The notes: generated by a model not told the origin, from the letters alone. Counted from the first letter of the stretch, positions 1 to 6,976 are shown. The stretch is DNA of 10,646 nucleotides from Betaproteobacteria bacterium UBA6904 (GCA_002451175.1 DKBI01000106.1:37555-48200), one strand, 5' to 3'. Numbers and translations: made by a program.

Positions 1-636
1 ACGGACCAGAAGTTCAACCTGCTCGTGGGCCGCGAACTGCAGCGCGACTTCGGGCAGGAGCCGCAGTGCATCGTCACGATGCCGCTGCTGGAGGGGCTGG
101 ACGGCCGCGAGAAAATGTCGAAGTCGCTGGGCAACTACGTCGGCATCGACGAGCCCCCGAACGAAATGTTCGGCAAGCTGATGTCCATCTCGGACGAGAT
201 GATGTGGCGCTATGTCGAGCTGCTGTCCTTCGAGCCGGTGGCCTCGGTGCGGCTGTGGCGCAAGGAGGTCGCGGAAGGGCGCAACCCGCGCGAGATCAAG
301 GTGCTCTTCGCGAGCGAAATCGTGGCGCGGTTCAACGGTGCGGACCAGGCAGAGCGGGCGCACGCCGAGTTCGAGCAGCGATTCCGGCATGGCGCGTTGC
401 CAGAAGACATGCCGGCGGTTCGCTTGCAGGCGCCGGACGAGGGCCTGCTGGTGACGCAGATGCTGAAGCAGGCGGGTCTGGTGCCGAGCGTGTCCGAGGC
501 GGCCCGGCTGATCGAGCAGGGGGGCGTGCGCCTGGATGGCGAGCGGCTCTCCGACAAGGCCTTGCGCGTGGCGCGGGGCGCCCGCTTCGTGGCACAGGTG
601 GGCAAGCGCAGGTTCGCCAAGATCAGCGTTGATTGA
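1..636 (+). CDS. tyrS: Tyrosyl-tRNA synthetase, C-terminal part (5' end outside the window)
   Basis: This enzyme charges tRNA-Tyr with tyrosine in the cytoplasm. The reading frame is open from base 1, so the gene begins upstream and only its last 211 codons are present, about half of the usual 400 or so residues. Visible landmarks are the class I signature KMSKS, encoded at 112-126 and followed by LGNYVG, which binds ATP and activates the amino acid. A helical anticodon-binding region follows. The final 60 or so residues form an S4-type RNA-binding domain (LIEQGGVRLDG, then RVARGARFVAQVGKRRFAKI). The spacing of KMSKS to the S4 domain and the sequence style fit the TyrZ-like type common in proteobacteria. 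The gene ends with TGA and is followed by a promoter for the next gene, so it is probably not cotranscribed with dctP. The missing Rossmann half, with its HIGH-like motif, cannot be judged here. Confidence 0.96.
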   Translation, partial: TDQKFNLLVGRELQRDFGQEPQCIVTMPLLEGLDGREKMSKSLGNYVGIDEPPNEMFGKLMSISDEMMWRYVELLSFEPVASVRLWRKEVAEGRNPREIKVLFASEIVARFNGADQAERAHAEFEQRFRHGALPEDMPAVRLQAPDEGLLVTQMLKQAGLVPSVSEAARLIEQGGVRLDGERLSDKALRVARGARFVAQVGKRRFAKISVD

Positions 637-664
637 GCGAGGGCAGTCCTGCGGGGGGCATGCG

Positions 665-693
665 TTGACACCGTGAAATGGGGCACCTAAGAT
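665..693 (+). promoter_or_regulatory. Sigma70-like promoter for dctP
   Basis: A perfect -35 box TTGACA (665-670) is followed by exactly 17 nt and a -10 box TAAGAT (688-693, four of six consensus bases). It lies between tyrS and dctP, about 45 nt upstream of the dctP start, so the expected leader is about 38 nt. Box sequence and spacing are both good. The call is from sequence alone. Confidence 0.65.
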
Positions 694-737
694 CGTTTCG
701 CTGAACTTCCCGAAGACCTAAACCGAGGAGAACGAGG

Positions 738-1886
738 ATGCGAACAGCAGTGAGGAAGACCATTGCTTTCACCGCCGTGGCGGCGGCGCTGGGATTCGCG
801 GCGCAGGCGGTTGCGCAGGCACCGGCGGCGACGGGGCCGCGGACGCTCAAAATGCAGTCCACATGGCCGGCGAGTTCCACGCTTCAGGACAACTTCAAGC
901 TGTTCGCCGAGCGCGTCGACAAACTGACCGGCGGACAACTCAAGGTCGATGCCCTCGCGGCCGGACAGGTCGTGCCGCCGTTCGAGGTGCTCGACGCGAC
1001 GCACAAGAAGGTGCTCGACGGGGCCCACGCCGTCTCGTATTACTGGATCGGCAAGCACCGCGCGACGACGCTGTTCGCCTCGACGCCGGCCGGCCCGTTC
1101 GGCATGGACCACATGGACTTCCTGGGCTGGATGTACGAGGGCGGCGGCCTCGACATGTACTGGGAGATGTATCAGAAGGAGATGAAGCTCAACGTCATTG
1201 CCTTCCCGATCCTGCCCTCCAGCCCGCAGGCGTTTGGCTGGTTCAAGCGACCGATCAAGAACCTGGCGGACCTCAAGGGCCTCAAGTGCCGGCAGACCGG
1301 CATCGTCAACGAGATCTTCACCCGGATGGGCATGACCACGGTCAACATGCCCGGTGGCGAGATCGTTCCGTCGGCGCAACGCGGCGTGATTGACTGCGCC
1401 GAGTGGGTCGGCGGCCTCGAAGATCTGCGCCTCGGCCTGCCCCAGGTCTGGAAATATCACTACGTGCCGGGGATGCACGAGCCGAGCGTCATCGGCGAAC
1501 TGCTGATGAATGCCGACGTGTTCAAGAGCCTGCCGGCGCAGCAGCAGGAGGCGATCCGGTCAGCGACGACGGAGACGCTGGTGCGCTGGTGGGTGAAGTG
1601 GCAGAAGCAGAACGCCGATGCCATGGAGGAAATGCGCACCAAGTACGGCACGCAGATCCTGCGCACGCCGCCGGACATCCTCATCGCCTTCCTGAAGGCC
1701 TGGGATGAGATGGCGAAGGAGGAGGCGGCCAAGAACCCGTTCTTCAAGAAGGTCTGGGATTCGCAGCGCGAGTGGGCCTCGAAGGTCGTGCCTGCGAAGC
1801 GCTTCATGAACCCGCCGTACTCGTTCGCGGCCAACTATTACTGGCCTGAAGAGACGGCCAAGAAGGCGCCGGCGAAGAAGAAGTAA
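738..1886 (+). CDS. dctP: TRAP transporter periplasmic substrate-binding protein, DctP family (TakP-like 2-oxoacid/monocarboxylate type)
   Basis: This is the periplasmic receptor that captures a small carboxylate and passes it to the DctQM membrane subunits. The start ATG has GAGGAG (725-730) seven bases upstream. Residues 1-26 form a Sec signal peptide ending in AVA, followed by QAPAATG. The mature protein, about 356 residues, has the DctP fold. Gln164, Arg185 and Glu222-Trp223 (in DCAEWVGG) can be lined up by spacing with the residues that, as I recall from the TakP structure, bind the cation and the 2-oxoacid. SYYWIGKH and GGGLDMYW are also typical of that group. The likely ligand is therefore pyruvate, another short 2-oxoacid or lactate rather than a C4-dicarboxylate, but the exact substrate is inferred. 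The protein ends in a Lys/Ala-rich tail. A terminator follows directly, which would make dctP mRNA more abundant than dctQM mRNA. Confidence 0.93.
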   Translation: MRTAVRKTIAFTAVAAALGFAAQAVAQAPAATGPRTLKMQSTWPASSTLQDNFKLFAERVDKLTGGQLKVDALAAGQVVPPFEVLDATHKKVLDGAHAVSYYWIGKHRATTLFASTPAGPFGMDHMDFLGWMYEGGGLDMYWEMYQKEMKLNVIAFPILPSSPQAFGWFKRPIKNLADLKGLKCRQTGIVNEIFTRMGMTTVNMPGGEIVPSAQRGVIDCAEWVGGLEDLRLGLPQVWKYHYVPGMHEPSVIGELLMNADVFKSLPAQQQEAIRSATTETLVRWWVKWQKQNADAMEEMRTKYGTQILRTPPDILIAFLKAWDEMAKEEAAKNPFFKKVWDSQREWASKVVPAKRFMNPPYSFAANYYWPEETAKKAPAKKK

Positions 1887-1909
1887 CGCCTGGCCGCTTG
1901 GCATGAAAG

Positions 1910-1937
1910 GAGGGCGGCGTTGCCGCCCTCTTTTTTT
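1910..1937 (+). terminator. Intrinsic terminator between dctP and dctQ
   Basis: Bases 1910-1918 (GAGGGCGGC) pair perfectly with 1922-1930 (GCCGCCCTC) around a 3-nt GTT loop, and seven T follow directly (1931-1937). It lies 24 nt after the dctP stop and inside the TRAP gene set. It probably lets only part of the transcripts reach dctQM, giving excess binding protein. Otherwise dctQM would need a promoter of its own, and I found no convincing one. Confidence 0.9.
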
Positions 1938-1989
1938 GCCGGCGAAGTCGGTCGCCGGATCAAGTAAGCTTGCGGCAAGATTACGCGAA

Positions 1990-2011
1990 ACGAGGGGCGG
2001 GGTCCCCTCGT
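1990..2011 (+). other. Stable GC hairpin in the dctQ leader
   Basis: ACGAGGGG (1990-1997) pairs fully with CCCCTCGT (2004-2011) around a 6-nt loop CGGGGT. No T run follows, so it is not an intrinsic terminator. It lies 40 nt before the chosen dctQ start, just after the dctP terminator. It could protect the 5' end of a processed dctQM transcript or act as a regulatory leader structure. The function is inferred. Confidence 0.5.
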
Positions 2012-2038
2012 GGTTGTGGTTCGATGGGCAATTTGGGC

Positions 2039-2044
2039 GAGGGA
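2039..2044 (+). promoter_or_regulatory. Ribosome binding site deciding the dctQ start
   Basis: GAGGGA lies six bases before the ATG at 2051. The alternative in-frame starts, TTG at 1970 and ATG at 2024, have no comparable purine block, and the residues they would add are not TRAP-like. This favours 2051. Confidence 0.65.
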
Positions 2045-2050
2045 CTGCGA

Positions 2051-2602
2051 ATGGCTGAACCTTCTCAGGGCATGGTGAAACTGGTGCGCGCCGTCGACAG
2101 GTTCACGGATGCCACCGGAACGATCGTGGCGTGGCTCAATGTTCCGCTCGTGCTCGCGGTCAGCTACGAAGTGATTTCCCGCTACGTGTTCAACATGCCG
2201 ACGGAATGGGCGTTCGACGTCACGTACATGCTTTATGGGACGATCTTCATGCTCGGGTCCGCGTATGCCCTGCACAAGGGCGCGCACATCCGCACGGACT
2301 TCTTCTTCGAGCGCTGGTCGGTGAGGACCAAGGGGACGATCGATTCCGTCGCCTATATCGTGTTCTTCTTTCCGGCCCTGGCCGTCCTGCTCGCGGTGAG
2401 CGGATCCGAGGCCTGGTATTCCTACAGCATCATGGAGACCTCCGAGCAGACGACGTGGCGGCCCATCCTTTGGCCATTCAAGGCCGTCGTGCCGCTCACC
2501 TGCCTGCTGCTCATCATTCAGGGGGTCTCCGAGGCGATCAAGAGCGTGTATGCGGCGCGGACCGGGATCGAGCTCGAGCACAAAGAGAAAGTGGAGATCT
2601 AG
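2051..2602 (+). CDS. dctQ: TRAP transporter small permease subunit, DctQ family
   Basis: This is the small membrane subunit that pairs with DctM to form the sodium- or proton-driven TRAP permease. From the ATG at 2051 the product has 183 residues, normal for DctQ. Four hydrophobic segments can be read at about residues 23-45, 57-77, 98-118 and 140-160. The first is followed by the family pattern YEVISRYVFNMPTEWAFDV; SEAW after the third and WPFKAVVP at the start of the fourth are also typical. The C-terminus is short and charged. An open frame continues upstream to a TTG at 1970, but the added 27 residues look like untranslated leader and cross the hairpin at 1990-2011. The stop is 3 bases before the dctM start, so the two genes are translationally coupled. 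Family assignment is secure; the substrate follows from DctP. Confidence 0.93.
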   Translation: MAEPSQGMVKLVRAVDRFTDATGTIVAWLNVPLVLAVSYEVISRYVFNMPTEWAFDVTYMLYGTIFMLGSAYALHKGAHIRTDFFFERWSVRTKGTIDSVAYIVFFFPALAVLLAVSGSEAWYSYSIMETSEQTTWRPILWPFKAVVPLTCLLLIIQGVSEAIKSVYAARTGIELEHKEKVEI

Positions 2603-2605
2603 CCA

Positions 2606-4108
2606 ATGACTGCCGGCGCGCTGCTTGGGCTGATCATGCTGCTGGTCATGATCGGCGCCATCTTCATCGGTTTCCCGATCTCGTTCACGCTGCTGTTCCT
2701 CGCGCTCGTCTTCGGCTACATGGGGCTCGATGGCCGCACGGTCTTCGATCTCGCGTACTTCCAGACCATCGGCATGATGAAGGAGGAACTGCTGGCCGCG
2801 GTGCCGCTGTTCATCTTCATGGGCTTCATTACCGAGCAGGCGGGCCTGATGGAGCGCCTGTTCAGGGCGTTTCGCGACCTGCTGGCGCCGATCCGCGGCT
2901 CGCTCTTTGCGGTGGTGATTCTCACCGCGGCGGTGTTCGCGATGGCCACCGGGATCGTCGGCGCGGCGGTGACCGTGCTCGGCATCATGGCGAGCCCGAT
3001 CATGATCAAGACCGGCTACGACGCGAAGCTGGCCGCCGGGGCCATCACGGCGGGCGGCACGCTGGGCATCCTGATCCCGCCGTCGGTGATGCTGATCGTC
3101 ATGGGACCGGTTCTCGGGGTCTCGGTGTCCGAGCTTTACGCCTCCGCGTTTGGACCAGGAATTCTCCTGGCGGTGCTCTACCTCGGCTATTTGCTGGGCC
3201 GCGCGTTTTTCAATCCCAAACTCGGTCCGCCCGTGCCCAAGGAAGAGCGCGTGCACAGCGCCGCGACCATCATCAAGGAAGTCGTGATCGGCGTCGTTCC
3301 GCTCTTTGCGTTGATCGGCGCGACCCTGGGTTCGATTCTCGCGGGACTGGCGACGCCTACCGAAGCTTCCGCTATCGGCGCGCTCGGCGCACTGGTCCTT
3401 GCGGCCGCCTATGGACGGTTGAACTACGCAGGCCTTCGCCAGGCGGTGCTGTCGACGACGGCGACCTCGAGCATGGTGCTTTTCCTTGCGGTCACCTCGA
3501 ACATCTTCGGGGCCGTGTTTGCCCGCCTCGGTACGGCCACGTGGATCACGGAATCCATGCTCGCGCTGCCGCTGCCGCCCATCGCCATGCTGCTGGTCGT
3601 GATTCTGCTCGTGTTCCTCCTGGGCTGGCCGTTCGAGTGGCCGGCGATCATCCTCGTATTCCTGCCCATCTTCTATCCCGTGATCGATGCGCTGACCCCC
3701 GCGCTTGGCGAGTCGCTGGGAATCCCGAAAGACTTCGTGATGATCTGGTTCGGGGCGCTGGTGGCGGTCACCCTGCAGACGGCGTTCTTGTCGCCCCCGG
3801 TGGCGATGAGCGCGTATTACCTGAAGCAGGTGGTCAAGGAGTGGTCACTGGCGACGATCTACAAGGGCATGTTCGAGTTCATGATCCTGCAGGTCATCGC
3901 GATCGCGCTGATCGTCGCCGTGCCGTCGATCGCCACGTATCTGCCCCAGCAGCTGCGCACCGACATGGCGGCGGAGGAAGTGGAGAAGGTCGACGACAGC
4001 CAGAACCGGCTCGAGGAGGACCCGTTGAAGGGCATGGAGAAGCTGCTGGAGGAAGACGGGCAGGAATCGGGCGAGAAGACAGAACCGCAGGCGCCGCCGA
4101 AGGAATAA
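2606..4108 (+). CDS. dctM: TRAP transporter large permease subunit, DctM family, with an acidic C-terminal tail
   Basis: This is the large transport subunit that carries the substrate and coupling ions across the inner membrane. The ATG lies 3 bases after the dctQ stop, with the purine-rich AAAGTGGAG at the end of dctQ serving as RBS. The product has 500 residues with about a dozen hydrophobic segments. Family motifs are clear: AGGTLGILIPPSVMLIVMG near residues 148-168, and a second-repeat counterpart TPTEASAIGALGALVLAAA near 251-269. LQTAFLSPPVAMSAYYLK, near residues 391-408, is also typical. The permease proper ends near residue 453. The last 47 residues are hydrophilic, rich in Glu and Asp (16 acidic against 6 basic by my count), and are not part of the usual DctM core. 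The next gene starts 41 bases downstream in the same direction and could be cotranscribed. Confidence 0.94.
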   Translation: MTAGALLGLIMLLVMIGAIFIGFPISFTLLFLALVFGYMGLDGRTVFDLAYFQTIGMMKEELLAAVPLFIFMGFITEQAGLMERLFRAFRDLLAPIRGSLFAVVILTAAVFAMATGIVGAAVTVLGIMASPIMIKTGYDAKLAAGAITAGGTLGILIPPSVMLIVMGPVLGVSVSELYASAFGPGILLAVLYLGYLLGRAFFNPKLGPPVPKEERVHSAATIIKEVVIGVVPLFALIGATLGSILAGLATPTEASAIGALGALVLAAAYGRLNYAGLRQAVLSTTATSSMVLFLAVTSNIFGAVFARLGTATWITESMLALPLPPIAMLLVVILLVFLLGWPFEWPAIILVFLPIFYPVIDALTPALGESLGIPKDFVMIWFGALVAVTLQTAFLSPPVAMSAYYLKQVVKEWSLATIYKGMFEFMILQVIAIALIVAVPSIATYLPQQLRTDMAAEEVEKVDDSQNRLEEDPLKGMEKLLEEDGQESGEKTEPQAPPKE

Positions 4109-4149
4109 GGGAGCGCCGGGAAGGGAAGAAAGCGGCGCGGCAACGTGCG

Positions 4150-5313
4150 ATGGCGGCCCCGATGCCCTACGACTTTGACGCGCCGGTAGACCGCGCGGGC
4201 ACGTGGAGCCTGCGCTGGGATCGTCACGCGGGCGAGGACGTCATCCCTTTGTGGGTAGCGGACACGGATTTCCGCGCGCCGCCCGCCGTTCTGCAGGCCA
4301 TGCGCGAGCGCCTGGAACACGGGGTGCTGGGGTACACGATGCCCCCCGGCGAGTTGCGCGAAGCGATTGCCGCGCGCATGGAGCGTCTGCATCGTTGGAA
4401 GATCCACCCGGATTGGATCGTGTTCCTGCCCGGTGTCGTGCCGGGTCTGCATTTGGCGGCGCGCCACCTCATGGCAACGCGCGACCACGCGCTGCTTCCG
4501 AGGCCGCTGTACCACCACTTCAAACGCGCACTGGATCTCGCGCAGCGTGCCTATACCGAGGTGCCGCTGGTCGTCTCCGACGGCCGATGGGTCTTCGACG
4601 AGCGCGGTCTCGCGGCCAGTCTGCGCCCGGAATCCCGACTGCTGTTTCTCTGCAACCCGCAGAATCCGGGCGGGACGATCTTCACTCGAGGCGAATTGGA
4701 GCGGCTGGCCGAGTTCGCGGTGCGCCACGACCTGCGCATCTGTTCCGATGAAATTCACTCCGAGATCCTGCTCGATCGAGGCAGGTCGCACGTGCCGATC
4801 GCGAGCCTCGCGCCGGAAGTGTCGCGCCGCTCGGTGACGCTCAATTCGCCCAACAAGGCGTTCAATTTTCCGGGCGCTGGCTGCGCGTGGGCGATCGTGG
4901 AGGACGAGGCCCTGCGCAAGGCGTTCACCGCGGATCACCATGCCACCATTCACGACCCGTCGGTGTTCGGCTACGCCGGGTCGCTCGCGGCGTACCGCGA
5001 CGCCGGCGACTGGCTGGACGCGCAGCTGGAGTACCTGCGTGGCAACCGCGACCGGGTCGAGCGCTTCGTTCGGGACACGCCGGGCCTGAGCCTGCAGCAC
5101 GTCGAGGCGACCTATCTGGCGTGGATCGATTGCGCCGGGCTGCCATGCGCCGATCCGCAGGCGCTGTTCCTGAAACACGGCGTCGCGCTCTCGCCGGGCG
5201 AGCAGTTCGGTGGCCCGGGCTTTGTGCGCCTCAACTTCGGGACTCAGCGGGCTCGCCTGGTGCGGGCTTTGGAGCGGATGGCTTCGGCGGTTTCCAGCAC
5301 GCGCTCGAGGTGA
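4150..5313 (+). CDS. PLP-dependent aminotransferase class I/II, MalY/PatB type (putative C-S beta-lyase)
   Basis: This is a fold-type I PLP enzyme of the MalY/PatB group. Known members split C-S bonds, for example cystathionine or cysteine S-conjugates to pyruvate, ammonia and a thiol. The opening YDFDAPVDRAGTWSLRWD is the MalY/PatB signature. Expected cofactor residues are present: Tyr121 (PLYHHF), Asn172 (CNPQNPGG), Asp200 (SDEIHSEI), the Schiff-base Lys236 (SPNKAFNFPG), and a carboxylate-binding Arg360 (FVRLNFG). The length of 387 residues is normal. The start is uncertain: ATG 4150 and ATG 4162 both lack a good RBS, and homologues often begin near the second. The open frame continues far upstream but only as a shadow of dctM. 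The gene is 41 bases after dctM, so a link with the transporter is possible; release of pyruvate would suit it. Its last 70 bases overlap the opposing gene. Confidence 0.88.
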   Translation: MAAPMPYDFDAPVDRAGTWSLRWDRHAGEDVIPLWVADTDFRAPPAVLQAMRERLEHGVLGYTMPPGELREAIAARMERLHRWKIHPDWIVFLPGVVPGLHLAARHLMATRDHALLPRPLYHHFKRALDLAQRAYTEVPLVVSDGRWVFDERGLAASLRPESRLLFLCNPQNPGGTIFTRGELERLAEFAVRHDLRICSDEIHSEILLDRGRSHVPIASLAPEVSRRSVTLNSPNKAFNFPGAGCAWAIVEDEALRKAFTADHHATIHDPSVFGYAGSLAAYRDAGDWLDAQLEYLRGNRDRVERFVRDTPGLSLQHVEATYLAWIDCAGLPCADPQALFLKHGVALSPGEQFGGPGFVRLNFGTQRARLVRALERMASAVSSTRSR

Positions 5314-5840
5314 GGGTCCGTGACGCCGAGCGCGTACATGTGCTCGAGCGTGCTGCGAATGTAGTCGGTGCAGCGCCCGCGCTGTCCGATTCCCTGCGCC
5401 ACGAGCTGCGCCCGCGCATGCAGGTCCAGTTCGCGCACCACCTGCGGATGCGCTGAATCGGCGACGAACGCGAGCGCCCGCACCCTGCGCCCGCGCGCGA
5501 GGCACACCGGCACGAGGCGCGGCTCATACACGCTGCGCAGCATCTCCCGGCGCCAGAGCGCCTGGAGCACCCGCGGGACGCGCGGCGCGGCGACCCGAAA
5601 TGCCATCCCCCAGCACGATCCGCCATGGCACAAGCCCATGACGAGGCCTGGCCGGCGCTCCGTGCCGCGATATCGCGTCGAGAGAATGCACAGCGCCCGG
5701 TGATAGCCCGCCAGGAACGCCACGCCCGATTCGGTGGCCCGGAATCCCGGGGACCACATGAGCGAGCCGTACCCGAAGACCCAGAGATCGTCCGGCGGTA
5801 ACTGTTCCGCAAACTGCGCGAGTTGCATGGCGGCGCGCAT
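5244..5840 (-). CDS. chaC: ChaC-like gamma-glutamylcyclotransferase
   Basis: ChaC-family enzymes break glutathione to 5-oxoproline and Cys-Gly in the cytoplasm. The product has 198 residues from the ATG at 5838-5840, or 194 from the second ATG at 5826-5828. Near the N-terminus is the substrate-pocket motif VFGYGSLMWSPGF (residues 21-33). Other family marks are RRPGLVMGL, GGSCWGMAFRV and LWRREM, whose Glu99 is the likely catalytic acid. The C-terminal pattern YIRSTLEHMYALGVTDPHLERVL is also typical. It is slightly shorter than the E. coli protein. Neither start has a clear Shine-Dalgarno site. A perfect TATAAT on this strand (5844-5839) overlaps the first ATG, so if that promoter is used the second ATG is the real start and the mRNA would have almost no leader. 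The gene faces the C-S lyase gene with overlapping 3' ends and diverges from the TPP operon. Confidence 0.9.
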   Translation of the reverse strand: MRAAMQLAQFAEQLPPDDLWVFGYGSLMWSPGFRATESGVAFLAGYHRALCILSTRYRGTERRPGLVMGLCHGGSCWGMAFRVAAPRVPRVLQALWRREMLRSVYEPRLVPVCLARGRRVRALAFVADSAHPQVVRELDLHARAQLVAQGIGQRGRCTDYIRSTLEHMYALGVTDPHLERVLETAEAIRSKARTRRAR

Positions 5841-5848
5841 TATAGAAT
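5839..5848. promoter_or_regulatory. AT-rich island with overlapping -10 boxes for two divergent genes
   Basis: ATTATAGAAT is an AT-rich decamer in GC-rich surroundings. On the minus strand it reads TATAAT, a perfect -10, pointing at chaC. On the plus strand TATAGA or TAGAAT can serve as -10 for the TPP gene at 5859. No good -35 box is seen at standard spacing on either strand. Expected transcript starts would leave leaders of only a few bases on both sides. Confidence 0.45.
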
Positions 5849-5858
5849 CGCGCCCGGA

Positions 5859-6389
5859 ATGAGTGCCGTCGACTGGCCCGAGGAGGTGTATCGCACGCTG
5901 AAGCGCGCGGGGATCACGGTCGTCGGTTACGTGCCGGATGCAGGGCACAAGCGCCTCATCGAGCTTTGCCACGCGGACGCGGGCCTGCGCAGCGTCGTGC
6001 TGACTACCGAGGAGGAGGGCATCGGCCTCGCCGCAGGCGCCTGGCTGGGCGGACAGCGCAGCGCGCTCCTCATGCAGTCCAGCGGCGTCGGCAATTGCAT
6101 CAACGTCCTTGGCATGGTGCAGGAATGCCGGTTCCCGCTGGTCATGCTGGTCACCATGCGCGGCGAGTACGGGGAGTTCAACCCTTGGCAGGTGCCGATG
6201 GGCCGGGCGACCCCGCAGGCCCTGGAAGCGATGGGGGTTGTCGTCCACACCGCCGATTCGCCCGCAGAAGTACCCGGGGTGCTGGACGCCGCGTTGCGGT
6301 TGGCGTTCAACAGTTACGCGGCGGTGGCGGTCCTGGTATCCCAGCGCGTGATCGGCATCAAGAGCTTTCAGGAGCAGGCGCGTCAATGA
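5859..6389 (+). CDS. TPP-dependent 2-oxoacid decarboxylase, alpha (pyrimidine-domain) subunit, sulfopyruvate decarboxylase ComD-like
   Basis: This is the half of a thiamine-diphosphate enzyme that binds the cofactor's pyrimidine ring and supplies the activating glutamate; that acid lies in TTEEEGIGLAAGAWLGG, residues 49-65, most likely Glu52. LLMQSSGVGNCINVLGM and TMRGEYGEFNPWQVPMG closely resemble ComD (sulfopyruvate decarboxylase alpha) and the matching part of phosphonopyruvate decarboxylase. The product has 176 residues, the normal size for the split subunit. ATG 5859 is preferred over an open-frame TTG at 5823, which lies inside the start of the divergent chaC. No strong RBS is seen, so expression may be leaderless. 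The gene overlaps the beta subunit by 4 bases (ATGA). Sulfopyruvate, phosphonopyruvate or another short 2-oxoacid is possible; no sulfonate or phosphonate pathway gene in the window decides this. Confidence 0.88.
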   Translation: MSAVDWPEEVYRTLKRAGITVVGYVPDAGHKRLIELCHADAGLRSVVLTTEEEGIGLAAGAWLGGQRSALLMQSSGVGNCINVLGMVQECRFPLVMLVTMRGEYGEFNPWQVPMGRATPQALEAMGVVVHTADSPAEVPGVLDAALRLAFNSYAAVAVLVSQRVIGIKSFQEQARQ

Positions 6390-6976
6390 AGGCGACTCTG
6401 CATCGGCGCGATGTGGTCAAGTCCCTGCTCGCAGATCGCGGCGACCTGCTCGTCGTCACCGGCCTGGGATCGACGGCTTGGGACTGTACTGCGGCAGGCG
6501 ATTCCGACCTGACGTTTCCGCTCTGGGGTGCGATGGGGGTCGCGAGCATGACCGGGCTCGGATTGGCGCTCGCGCAGCCGAGACGCCGCGTGCTGGTGGT
6601 CACGGGCGACGGTGAGTTGCTGATGGGTCTTGGCACGCTGGCGACGATTGCGGCACAGCGCCCGCGCAATCTCGCCATTGCCGTCATCGACAACGAGCGC
6701 TACGGCGAAACCGGGATGCAGGCGACGCACACGGCGCATGGCGTCGACCTCGCCGGCGTAGCCAAAGCCTGTGGCTTTCGCGCCGCCCGTGTCGTGCAGC
6801 GCGCCGCGGCGTTGCCGGCGGCGGCCCGGATGCTCCGCGCGGCCGCTGGCCCCGTGCTCGTCCAGATCAAGGTGGTGGCGGAAAAATTGCCCCTCGTATT
6901 GCCGCCCCGCGAAGGAGCGCTCCTGAAGGCCCGGTTTCGGCGTGCGCTCCTTGGACCCGGCGCAGACGCCGAGTAA
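6386..6976 (+). CDS. TPP-dependent 2-oxoacid decarboxylase, beta (diphosphate-domain) subunit, ComE-like
   Basis: This is the partner of the preceding subunit and binds the diphosphate of the cofactor through Mg2+. The TPP motif is clear: Gly74-Asp75-Gly76, then 25 residues, then Asp102-Asn103 (VIDNERYGETG), within the expected GDG-X24-27-N spacing. FPLWGAMGVASMTGLGLALA and GELLMGLGTLATIA are typical of ComE, phosphonopyruvate decarboxylase and related beta halves. The product has 196 residues. The start overlaps the alpha stop as ATGA, and AGGAG at 6370-6374 lies 11 bases upstream, so the two are coupled and should form an alpha/beta heteromer with the active site at the interface. The C-terminus PPREGALLKARFRRALL is a basic tail. 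No intrinsic terminator follows. The substrate is not determined by the sequence. Confidence 0.9.
   Translation: MKATLHRRDVVKSLLADRGDLLVVTGLGSTAWDCTAAGDSDLTFPLWGAMGVASMTGLGLALAQPRRRVLVVTGDGELLMGLGTLATIAAQRPRNLAIAVIDNERYGETGMQATHTAHGVDLAGVAKACGFRAARVVQRAAALPAAARMLRAAAGPVLVQIKVVAEKLPLVLPPREGALLKARFRRALLGPGADAE

Noticed and set aside
645..660. Possible terminator after tyrS
   Set aside because: Only a 4-bp GCAG/CTGC pairing with a 2-base loop and no T run, too weak to call.
1838..3256. Long minus-strand open frame opposite dctQ and dctM
   Set aside because: The product is a string of Arg/His/Asp/Glu with no fold or motif, and the plus strand carries clear TRAP membrane proteins. It is a GC-rich shadow frame.
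2131..4149. Open frame running upstream from the C-S lyase start
   Set aside because: It continues in frame through dctQ and dctM but encodes only low-complexity Arg/Gly-rich sequence. The enzyme's family start is at 4150 or 4162.
3859..5505. Minus-strand open frame opposite the C-S lyase
   Set aside because: It is Arg/Ala-rich, without motifs, and antisense to a well-conserved PLP enzyme.
5841..6386. N-terminal extension of chaC on the minus strand
   Set aside because: The open frame continues to 6386 but is antisense to the ComD-like gene and has no ChaC-like sequence.
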